DNA from: 4484-232 sp964486555
GTDB lineage: Bacteria > Thermotogota > Thermotogae > Thermotogales > Thermotogaceae
Direction of reading: 5' to 3'
Assembly: GCA_964486555.1 (NCBI GenBank)
Contig: CAZANP010000016.1
Location: forward strand, 1-35,082
Length of the DNA stretch: 35,082 nucleotides
The translations under genes were made by a program, and so were the position numbers. This document shows positions 8,093-15,341 of the stretch, one piece after another. The notes below the pieces were generated by a model. The model made no database searches. It was not told where the DNA came from and worked only from the letters and a program-made list of their open reading frames with translations. Numbering within the stretch: the stretch's first letter is position 1; the number at the start of each line of letters is the position of its first letter.

Positions 8093-8496
8093 TCTTCTTC
8101 CCCCTCCACGAGTTCTATTAATACTCCTCCAGTCGTTTTGGGATGAAGAAATACTACTTTCCTTCCACCTGCACCGGTTTGAGGTTCATCAGATAACGGT
8201 TTGAACCCTTCCTCCTTCGCTTTCTTGATTATACCTTCTATTCCTTCGACTAAGAAAGCAACGTGATGTATTCCTTCTCCTCTCTTTTCCAGAAAAGACG
8301 ATATCTCACTCTTTTCGGATGTGGGTTCTAAAAGTTCCAGTCTTGTTTCTCCAACTTCGATGAAGTAAACTTTCAACCCTCTTTCTGGAAGTTCCTCAAC
8401 TTTCGTTACCTTCAGGTTCAGAAGTTCTTCGTATAGTTTCAGTCTCTCCTGAGCGTTCTTCACGGCTATTCCTATATGATCGAGCTTTTTCGTCAT
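8089..8496 (-). CDS. mce: Methylmalonyl-CoA epimerase
   Basis: The 135-residue VOC-fold (glyoxalase-like) protein interconverts the (R) and (S) forms of methylmalonyl-CoA. That links the mutase product to the decarboxylase encoded downstream. Metal-ligand candidates are His in KLDHIGIAV, His in GIHHVAFLV and Glu in VLIELVEG. The N-terminal helix NAQERLKLYEELLNLKV and the length match the family. The start is an ATG preceded by GGGGGAG with a 7-nt spacer. It lies 101 nt inside the 3' end of the upstream DHH-CBS gene in another frame. Confidence 0.93.
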   Translation of the reverse strand: MTKKLDHIGIAVKNAQERLKLYEELLNLKVTKVEELPERGLKVYFIEVGETRLELLEPTSEKSEISSFLEKRGEGIHHVAFLVEGIEGIIKKAKEEGFKPLSDEPQTGAGGRKVVFLHPKTTGGVLIELVEGEEE

Positions 8497-11107
8497 GCTC
8501 TTTCTCCCCCTTTTCCAAATATTCCTTCACGAGAAGTTTTGCCATCTCTTCCTCGTCGAAGATCTCCCCATCCAGCTTTTTAGAATACAGCTCATCCAGA
8601 ATCTCTCCAATAACTCTCCCAGGTCTTACACCGAGTTTTATCAAGAAACTCCCATCGACTCTCTCCAATTTCGTTATCTTGAGTTTTTTCAAAAATTTCT
8701 TCAAGTAATCCTGATCCTCCATGTCCAAGTAGGATGATATATGACAGAACCCTTCAGGTGAAAGATCCTTCACAACTTTGTATATATCTGAAAATTTCAG
8801 CCTGTTTTTCAACATCTCAGCCACTATGGGTGCCATTTTTTCCAACCTTTTTATTTCATCTATCACCTTTTTCGGCAGTCCGTACCTTTCTTTCATGAAA
8901 TGCAGAGTTTCTGTGTCATAATACTCGAGCATAATGTGAAGTATCGAGTAAAATTTGTTCAATTTTTCAAAGAAATTCTCTGCCCACTTCAAGAATTCAA
9001 AAAGTTTTTTGAGTTTCTCATCAAGGACAGAGGTGTAGTAAGTCTTTGGAAATATGTGTTTTATGATCTCAAGTTCTGCCATTCTTCTTATCGCCTTCAA
9101 AGGGTCTTTCTCATCCAAAACCTTCTCTATTTCCTGTCTAATCCTCTGTCCCGTCGTTTTCTCAAGAAGTCCTTCTCTTACAGCTTCTTTTAAAATGCTC
9201 TCGGTAACTTCCTCTATCTTGAAACCAAATCGCTGTTCAAACCTCACAGCCCTTATTATCCTCGTCGGATCGTCGACGAAACTCAAAGTATGAAGAGCCC
9301 TTATTATTCCATCTTCAAGATCCTTCATACCTCCAAAGAAATCGAAAAGAGTACCAAAATCTGCGGGATTGAGTTTTATAGCGAGAGCGTTTATAGTGAA
9401 ATCTCTCCTATAGAGATCTTTCTTTATGGTACTCATCTCGACCTGGGGAAGTTCAGCGGGAGATTCGTAGTACTCCGTTCTCGCCGTTGCAACATCCACT
9501 CTGAAACCATCCTTGAAGAAAAGAGATGCCGTCATGAATTTCTCGTATTCCACCACCTTGGCTTCTAAAAACCTAGCGGAGTATTTTGCAAAATCCATCG
9601 CGTTACCCTCGACCACGAGATCCACATCAAGGTTGGGTATGTTCAAAAGGAGGTCCCTCACGAACCCTCCAACAACGTAGACGGGCATGGATATTTCGTC
9701 TCCAAATTTTCCAAAGAGCCTTAAAAGGTTCAGAACTCTTGGGGGGATTCTTTCCGTCATCTCCTTGGTGACGTCGAAGAAGATTTTTCCATCTTTCCTG
9801 TATATCGGTTTTACATACCTTTTGACGGGCTCCCCGAAGACCGCTTTCAATATATCACTTCTTGTGATGATCCCTACGAGTATCCCGTTCTCAAGGACGG
9901 GAATCCTTCCTATGTTGTGTTCTATCATCAGTTCTCTGATCTTCGTAACGGGCGTATCAGGAGTGACGGTGACCAACTTGGACGTCATGATGGATTTGAT
10001 AGGGCGATCACCAAGACCATGGTTTATAGCTTTGTCCACCGCTTTCTTCGTGACGATCCCTACAAGCCTGTTCTCCTCAACTATCGGCATACCGTTGTGG
10101 CCTGTTCTCTCCATCATCTTGTTCACTTCTTCTATACTCATCTGAGAAAGAGCAACTTTGACAGGAGAGGACATTATGTCCTTTGCTCTGAGAACAGGTT
10201 TTATATGCTTCTTCAAGGTCTCCAGGAGCCTTTCAAGGACCTTGTTCAGATCCGTTTCTTCGAGTGTGCAAGAGGCTGCTTTCTTGTGCCCTCCCCCACC
10301 CAGCTCTTTCATGACCTCTCCAAGATCGACATCGGGGGAAGATGTTCTACCTATCACGTGTATCTTCTTTCCATGCTTTATGATACATATGAGCGTTTCA
10401 TAACCCCCAAGAGACCAGAGTTTACTAACAACCACATTCAATCCTCCAATGAACTTTTCGGTTTCCGTTATGGCTATACTCACTTTAACACCGTTTATTT
10501 CAAAGTCCGTCGTGTGATTCATCAGATCTTCCGCTACCCTTTTCTGATCGAGTGTCAAATCCGTTTTCACGAAGTTCGAAACTTCCTCCAAATTCGCTCC
10601 TCTCTCCAAAAGTATCTTCGCCACCTCTATATCCCTGGAGGTGGTCGAGGAGTAAAGAAGGTTTCCAGTGTCCTCATACAACGCTATCATGAAGAGGGTT
10701 GCCTCTATGGGATCTATCTCCAATCCTTGATCTATGAGCAATTCCACCATCATCGTTATGGTGGCTCCTAATTTCTCGATTCTCCTTGTTCCATGAATGT
10801 CCTCGTTCTCCGTTTCAGGATGGTGATCGTAGATCGTGATATCGGCTTTGTCCAAGAACCTTCTGATTTTCTCCCCTACTCTTTTAGAACTGGAAGTGTC
10901 AACCAAGACGATTTTCTCAACATTTTCTTCCAGTTCTTTTTCCGTTACGTATTCGAACCTGTCACCGTAGATCCTCAGGTACTCGAGAAGATTCTGGGAT
11001 GGCCTCCCAGATATCGCTATGACGTGATCTGTATAGAGTTTTTTCGCAGCGACACACGATGCAAAACCATCGAAATCGGGATTTCTATGAGTCGTGATTA
11101 TCTTCAC
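8396..11107 (-). CDS. DHH phosphoesterase - CBS pair - tRNA nucleotidyltransferase/poly(A) polymerase fusion
   Basis: The 903-residue protein is a three-part fusion. A DHH phosphoesterase part has DFDGFAS (11-17), DTSS (70-73), DHHPE (94-98) and a DHHA1 segment with GGGGHKKAAS (270-279). Two CBS domains follow (about 308-360 and 370-425), which usually sense adenylates. A class II nucleotidyltransferase comes next, with GGFVRD (480-485), the catalytic DVD (494-496), RRDFTINALA and DDPTRIIRAVRF, and a helical tail. The last part adds CCA or A residues to RNA 3' ends. The DHH part may act as an oligonucleotide or cyclic-dinucleotide hydrolase. It starts at GTG, overlapping the racemase stop (GTGA). 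The charged C-terminal ~34 residues overlap the epimerase gene. Confidence 0.93.
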   Translation of the reverse strand: MKIITTHRNPDFDGFASCVAAKKLYTDHVIAISGRPSQNLLEYLRIYGDRFEYVTEKELEENVEKIVLVDTSSSKRVGEKIRRFLDKADITIYDHHPETENEDIHGTRRIEKLGATITMMVELLIDQGLEIDPIEATLFMIALYEDTGNLLYSSTTSRDIEVAKILLERGANLEEVSNFVKTDLTLDQKRVAEDLMNHTTDFEINGVKVSIAITETEKFIGGLNVVVSKLWSLGGYETLICIIKHGKKIHVIGRTSSPDVDLGEVMKELGGGGHKKAASCTLEETDLNKVLERLLETLKKHIKPVLRAKDIMSSPVKVALSQMSIEEVNKMMERTGHNGMPIVEENRLVGIVTKKAVDKAINHGLGDRPIKSIMTSKLVTVTPDTPVTKIRELMIEHNIGRIPVLENGILVGIITRSDILKAVFGEPVKRYVKPIYRKDGKIFFDVTKEMTERIPPRVLNLLRLFGKFGDEISMPVYVVGGFVRDLLLNIPNLDVDLVVEGNAMDFAKYSARFLEAKVVEYEKFMTASLFFKDGFRVDVATARTEYYESPAELPQVEMSTIKKDLYRRDFTINALAIKLNPADFGTLFDFFGGMKDLEDGIIRALHTLSFVDDPTRIIRAVRFEQRFGFKIEEVTESILKEAVREGLLEKTTGQRIRQEIEKVLDEKDPLKAIRRMAELEIIKHIFPKTYYTSVLDEKLKKLFEFLKWAENFFEKLNKFYSILHIMLEYYDTETLHFMKERYGLPKKVIDEIKRLEKMAPIVAEMLKNRLKFSDIYKVVKDLSPEGFCHISSYLDMEDQDYLKKFLKKLKITKLERVDGSFLIKLGVRPGRVIGEILDELYSKKLDGEIFDEEEMAKLLVKEYLEKGEKEHDEKARSYRNSREERSGETETIRRTSEPEGNES

Positions 11108-11781
11108 GTTATCGACCTCTTAAAGAGAGCGTTCACATGGATATCAACGGTGTCCATCAGAGGAACCGGAACATCGTATTCGAATAGAGTGAGTTCTGTA
11201 CAACCGAGAATGATACCTTCTGCTCCCTTCTCTATACCTTTTTTCATGATCGCTTCGAGTTTCCTTTTATCCTCTTCAGCCAATACACCGTTTACCAATT
11301 TCTCGAATATTATCTCATTTACGACCTCCATGTCTTCATCATTGGGCCTCAACACCTTCATTCCCTCTTTTTCGAAATATCTCGGGTAGAGGTCAGAGGT
11401 CATGGTGTACTTCGTTCCCAAAAGCAGAACTTTTTTCAACCCCATTCTTTTTGAATATTTCGAAACCTCCTCTATCATGTGAACTAGGCCTTCAGGTTTT
11501 TGGAAGTGTTCAAGAGCGATATGAACTGTGTTGGTTGCAAGAGCCAGGACTTCACATCCCATGTTTTCCAAGGATGAGAATATTGAAATGATCCTTTTTC
11601 CAAGTTCTTCCCATTTTCCTTTTTCCATCAGTGGAATCATTTCTGAGAAATTGACACTGTATATGACGATCTCAGGGTACACGTACTCTCCCAGATGCTT
11701 TCTTGAAAGATCAATCAGCTTTTCATAATACTCCAAGGTAGTCTCTGGCCCCATTCCACCGATTATCCCGATTTTTCTCAT
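11104..11781 (-). CDS. Aspartate/glutamate racemase-family protein with Thr/Cys active site
   Basis: The 225-residue protein has the Asp/Glu/hydantoin racemase fold: IGIIGGMGPETTLEYY at the N-terminus and the two catalytic loops LATNTVH (Thr83) and LGCTELTL (Cys194). Classic aspartate racemases carry Cys at both places. Here the first is Thr, as I recall for E. coli YgeA-type broad-specificity racemases. Racemisation of acidic or other amino acids is therefore possible but probably asymmetric or altered. D-amino acids could feed peptidoglycan. The start overlaps the OstA-like stop (TGATG). Confidence 0.85.
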   Translation of the reverse strand: MRKIGIIGGMGPETTLEYYEKLIDLSRKHLGEYVYPEIVIYSVNFSEMIPLMEKGKWEELGKRIISIFSSLENMGCEVLALATNTVHIALEHFQKPEGLVHMIEEVSKYSKRMGLKKVLLLGTKYTMTSDLYPRYFEKEGMKVLRPNDEDMEVVNEIIFEKLVNGVLAEEDKRKLEAIMKKGIEKGAEGIILGCTELTLFEYDVPVPLMDTVDIHVNALFKRSIT

Positions 11782-12410
11782 CAGTCCTTCACCTCTATAA
11801 CCATCTTCACCTTCAAGGCGATCGCCTCATCCTTCTCTGTGAAGACCTTTGCCTCCTCTGCCCACATCTTGAAATCCTTCTTGGGATCCTTTATGAAAAC
11901 GTCCCCCTTCAATATCACTACACCCTCTTTTCTATCGTATTCGAATTTTTTTGCATACATCTCCATGGATCCTTTGTTTATTACAACCGTTCCTTCCGAA
12001 GTTCCCTCGAATTTCTCTTCCTTCAGGTTGAAAGACATCTCGTCGCAGCTTATGTAAACCGTGTCGGAACTTTTTTCATCTACAAAGGCAACTTTTACAT
12101 CCTTAGCCATTTTTCCGATACCATCCGTTATATCGTATTGAAGGTACGTTGATGTTGCAACACCGTATTCCAATTCTACAACGACCGTTCCCGTGGCCTC
12201 CATCTCCCTCCAACTACCTTTTACCTTTCTCACGACCATGTTGTCTGTCGAAAGCTTCAGATTATCTTCTTCGATTTCCACAACCACTTCTCCTTCGTAG
12301 AATATCTCCTTCTCCTTGGGTCTGACCAGGTTCGAAGTTACGTGTATCGTTTTTGGGAAAACCACAAAGGATACGATGAACAAAAAAATTAGTACAATCG
12401 ATCTTTTCAT
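11781..12410 (-). CDS. OstA/LptA-like periplasmic protein
   Basis: The 209 residues begin with a signal peptide (MKRSIVLIFLFIVSFVVFPK). They continue as beta-strand repeats of the OstA/LptA type, for example IFYEGEVVVEIEEDNLKLS, MEATGTVVVELEYGVATS, EGTSEGTVVINKGSMEMYA and VILKGDVFIKDP. Proteins of this fold bind lipid chains and bridge inner and outer membranes; LptA carries LPS in proteobacteria. The ATG at 12410 has GGAGGTG seven bases upstream. The longer frame to 12452 adds only an unlikely non-hydrophobic leader. The gene overlaps the degenerate patatin by a few bases. The cargo in a toga-bearing cell is unknown. Confidence 0.82.
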   Translation of the reverse strand: MKRSIVLIFLFIVSFVVFPKTIHVTSNLVRPKEKEIFYEGEVVVEIEEDNLKLSTDNMVVRKVKGSWREMEATGTVVVELEYGVATSTYLQYDITDGIGKMAKDVKVAFVDEKSSDTVYISCDEMSFNLKEEKFEGTSEGTVVINKGSMEMYAKKFEYDRKEGVVILKGDVFIKDPKKDFKMWAEEAKVFTEKDEAIALKVKMVIEVKD

Positions 12411-13165
12411 ACCAGCACCTCCTCGATGAACTCCTTGGCTTTCAGATAGCACTTTCTCACGACATGACTTGGTGATAAAACGTCGACATTTATCCTTAGA
12501 ACCTCCTCAGCTTTTTCCAATCTTCTCCTCTCCAGCTCTTTCTTTCGAGCTATAGTTGCAAGGAACATGTACTCAACAGCCAATCTTGGATTTTTCTCCT
12601 CAATCTGAGCAGGAGAGATCAAAATGACCAAATCTCCCTCAGGGATTCCCGTTATCCAAGAAGAGGAAACGTATTTTTCATCGAAAGGCTCATATATCAA
12701 AGGAAATGAAAGGCTCGCCTTGAGGGCATACCTTAGATTGTCTCCTTCCTTAAAAGTCACTTCTTTCCCGTCTATAACATCGAAAGCGAGTATTTCAAGA
12801 CCTTTAGGAACGTGGATGTTTGGAAATATCTCATCAACGAAGGAATCCAACCTTTTTCTGTTTAAAAGCCCTTCCATCCTCCTCACACCTGCTTTCGCTA
12901 TGATCCTCAGAATCTCCACCATATTGGGAAAAGATGGTCCATTTTCGAAGAAATGCATGTAAAGTTTTCTCACCCTGCTCCAAATGTGTGTGATCATGAC
13001 GTACGCCCTGTTTGGAGATTTGGTTATCGAACTCAGAACAACAGGTATACAGGATATACCTGTACATCTTATGGTTTCAAAAGAAATGTCATTTTCGAAG
13101 AAAGCTTTTAGAACTCCTGCGGATCCCAGAAACGCTCCATTATCTCCTCCAAATGACAAAATCAA
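12407..13165 (-). CDS. Degenerate patatin-like protein (probable pseudoenzyme)
   Basis: The 252-residue protein aligns in layout with the patatin gene immediately upstream. It has the N-terminal glycine-rich loop (GGDNGAFLGSAGVLKAF), the nucleophile region CTGISCIPVV, a LLNRKRLDSFVDEIFP helix and a SFPLIYEPF segment. However, the GxSxG elbow is GISCI, lacking the last Gly. The Asp-Gly of the catalytic dyad is missing, replaced near SSSWITGIPEG. It is probably an inactive partner or regulator of the neighbouring patatin. It starts at TTG 13165, overlapping the patatin stop, with AGGTGATAGG upstream. Confidence 0.78.
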   Translation of the reverse strand: MILSFGGDNGAFLGSAGVLKAFFENDISFETIRCTGISCIPVVLSSITKSPNRAYVMITHIWSRVRKLYMHFFENGPSFPNMVEILRIIAKAGVRRMEGLLNRKRLDSFVDEIFPNIHVPKGLEILAFDVIDGKEVTFKEGDNLRYALKASLSFPLIYEPFDEKYVSSSWITGIPEGDLVILISPAQIEEKNPRLAVEYMFLATIARKKELERRRLEKAEEVLRINVDVLSPSHVVRKCYLKAKEFIEEVLV

Positions 13166-13935
13166 CCTATCACCTGCTTCACTTCGAAACTTTCGAGATT
13201 GACTTTAGCTTCTTTGTAAACCTCCCTGTAATTTTCAAAATCGGTCCAATCGAAAGACACTCTGTGCGTTATCACACAATCTGCGAGTTTCATATCTTCC
13301 TCTTTCAAAAGTTTTCCTTTCCAGTCAGCCAATTTAAAAAGCATATCCACGTGATCGGTGGGTGGAGGAATATTATCTTCGAAGGCAGAAGCGATCACAA
13401 AATCCGCTCCCAGGGTTCTGGCTTCCCTCACAGGGACAGGGCATAAAACTCCTCCATCTAGAGATGGAGCACCTCCCAACCAGAAAGGCTCGAAAAAACC
13501 TGGAACGGAGGAACTCGCAAGTACCGCATCAACGAGGAATCCCTCCGTTACGAGAATGGATTCCTCTTCCACAGGATCGAAAACAACCACACCAAGTTTC
13601 TTTTTGCAATCAGAAAATCTCTTTCTGTCAAAAAGATCTTTGAAGAAAGGGTATATTTCTTCCACCTTCACAAGAGATTTTTGAAATAGACTGAACCAGG
13701 GTGTTTCTGATTTTCTGATCTTATCTCTGAAAACGGGTAAATACTTCTTCAGAGTGCTGAAGAATTTCTTTTTGACAGTTTTTGAATCTCCAGATAGTGC
13801 AAATAATGCTCCTATTACCGCTCCTATGGATGATCCTGTGACGATCTCTATGTCCATACCTTCAAGTTTCTCGAGAAGAGCAATATGTGCTACTCCTTTA
13901 ACTCCTCCCGCTTCCAACGCAAGACCTATCCTCAT
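13162..13935 (-). CDS. Patatin-like phospholipase
   Basis: The 257-residue protein has the complete patatin set. These are the oxyanion loop LEAGGVKGVAHIALL (about 7-21), the nucleophile elbow GSSIG (about 34-38, catalytic Ser), the SSSVPGFFEP segment and the dyad Asp in SLDGGVL. Family members hydrolyse acyl ester bonds of membrane lipids. No signal peptide is visible, so it should act from the cytoplasm on the inner membrane. It sits between the Omp-alpha-like gene (4-nt ATGA overlap) and the degenerate paralog, inside an envelope-related block. GGAGG precedes the ATG. Confidence 0.9.
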   Translation of the reverse strand: MRIGLALEAGGVKGVAHIALLEKLEGMDIEIVTGSSIGAVIGALFALSGDSKTVKKKFFSTLKKYLPVFRDKIRKSETPWFSLFQKSLVKVEEIYPFFKDLFDRKRFSDCKKKLGVVVFDPVEEESILVTEGFLVDAVLASSSVPGFFEPFWLGGAPSLDGGVLCPVPVREARTLGADFVIASAFEDNIPPPTDHVDMLFKLADWKGKLLKEEDMKLADCVITHRVSFDWTDFENYREVYKEAKVNLESFEVKQVIG

Positions 13936-15320
13936 TTCAGTCCTCCAATGAGACCTATGAGTCCCAGTAATATTCCCGTTGCTCCCAGTATCATGTAGAT
14001 GGTTCCCTTTCCTCGTACCTCCTCAACCTCTTTCTCCACCCTGGATATTCTATCTCCGGTCTTTTTAAGCTTCTTTTCGTAATCACTCAAAGTCATTTTT
14101 ATAGATAGAACCTCGTCCTCCAAATCCGATAGATTCGAGGCAACTCTGGTTATCTCCGTTTTCAATTCTTCGGTTTTAACCGCTTCCATCAATTTTTCCA
14201 ACTCTTTTTTGGTGGAAATCAAGTTGGATTCCAAAACAGCAGTTCTTTCCTTGATTCCCCACAATTCTTTTTTCAATATCGTGATCTCACTTTCAGTGTT
14301 GGAAAAGCTGAGATCGACGCTTGATCTCAAATCTTCGATGTCCTTTCTGAGGAGGGAAGCTTCCATTGTGATCGAACTCTCAAGAGTTGAGATATCGGCT
14401 CTGAGCTTCAAGATATCCGATTTAACGTTTGGTATTTCTTCTTCAACTCTGGATAACCTTCTGGAGATTTCGTCACTGAATGATGAGAGTGAAAGAATCT
14501 TGTTTTCGTTCTCGCTAACTTTACTCTTCAAATCATCGTAGTATTCTGTGAGATTCGCAAGTATCTTTCTGAAATCTTCATCTTTGGATCTCAATTCATC
14601 GAGGGCTTTATCGAAATCGCTTTTAACAGTATCCATCCTCTTTGAGAATTCTTTTTTCACATCCTCCAGCTCGTTGTCCACACTGGATGCCAGGTTCGTG
14701 ATGCTGGAAGACAGGGTGACGATGGAATCTTTCAAAACGGAGACGTTTTCTTCAAGAAGCTTGACTTCTCCAGAAAACGTTCTTTCGATGTCTGAAATTT
14801 TGCCTTTCACAGTGGAGAGATCCTTTTTAACCCCTTCAAGCTCGTTCCTTAAAACACTGACAGACGATCTCACCGAGGAAATTTCCCCTTTGAGCCCTTT
14901 GATCTCACTTTCCAGATTCTTCCCAAATTTTTCGACATTCTCTAGTTTCTGTTGGAGTTTCGGTAGATCCTCCAGGGATTTCACAACCTCTTCAATCCTC
15001 TTCTCGATCTTCGAAACTCTGGCGTCAAGAGCGACAAAAGTGTTCTTTATGATACCCACCTCTTTGGAGATCCCCTTCATTTTCGATAATTCATCCAGGG
15101 AGAACACGTTTATCAGGTTATAAAGGTATTGAGCAAGATCGAAACGAGTTATGAGCAGAGCTCCCCTGAAGTAACCTTTGGAATCCAGCTCCATGATCCC
15201 TTTATCAACAACGTAATTGACGGCTTCGTAGACATCCAGACCAGGGGATACGTCCTTTATCTCCGCGCATAGGATGAAAACTGGTATAAGAACCATCATG
15301 GAAAACAGCAATCTTTTCAA
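13932..15320 (-). CDS. Omp-alpha-like outer-membrane spacer protein (SLH domain plus coiled coil)
   Basis: The 462-residue protein has a signal peptide (MKRLLFSMMVLIPVFILCAE). One S-layer-homology-type domain follows (IKDVSPGLDVYEAVNYVVDKGI ... YFRGALLITRFDLAQYL, about 20-75). A long heptad-repeat coiled coil of about 330 residues comes next. A C-terminal hydrophobic anchor (TIYMILGATGILLGLIGLIGG) ends the protein. This is the layout of Thermotoga Omp-alpha, the rod that spans the periplasm between peptidoglycan and the toga. I chose TTG 15320, with GGAGG eight bases upstream; a GTG at 15329 sits inside that ribosome site. The downstream patatin start overlaps its stop. Confidence 0.88.
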   Translation of the reverse strand: MKRLLFSMMVLIPVFILCAEIKDVSPGLDVYEAVNYVVDKGIMELDSKGYFRGALLITRFDLAQYLYNLINVFSLDELSKMKGISKEVGIIKNTFVALDARVSKIEKRIEEVVKSLEDLPKLQQKLENVEKFGKNLESEIKGLKGEISSVRSSVSVLRNELEGVKKDLSTVKGKISDIERTFSGEVKLLEENVSVLKDSIVTLSSSITNLASSVDNELEDVKKEFSKRMDTVKSDFDKALDELRSKDEDFRKILANLTEYYDDLKSKVSENENKILSLSSFSDEISRRLSRVEEEIPNVKSDILKLRADISTLESSITMEASLLRKDIEDLRSSVDLSFSNTESEITILKKELWGIKERTAVLESNLISTKKELEKLMEAVKTEELKTEITRVASNLSDLEDEVLSIKMTLSDYEKKLKKTGDRISRVEKEVEEVRGKGTIYMILGATGILLGLIGLIGGLK

Positions 15321-15341
15321 AGCGATCACCTCCTGAATTCT

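Noticed and set aside
13932..15320. SMC/chromosome-segregation protein from the coiled coil
   Set aside because: There are no ATPase head motifs; a signal peptide, SLH-type domain and C-terminal hydrophobic anchor point to the envelope.
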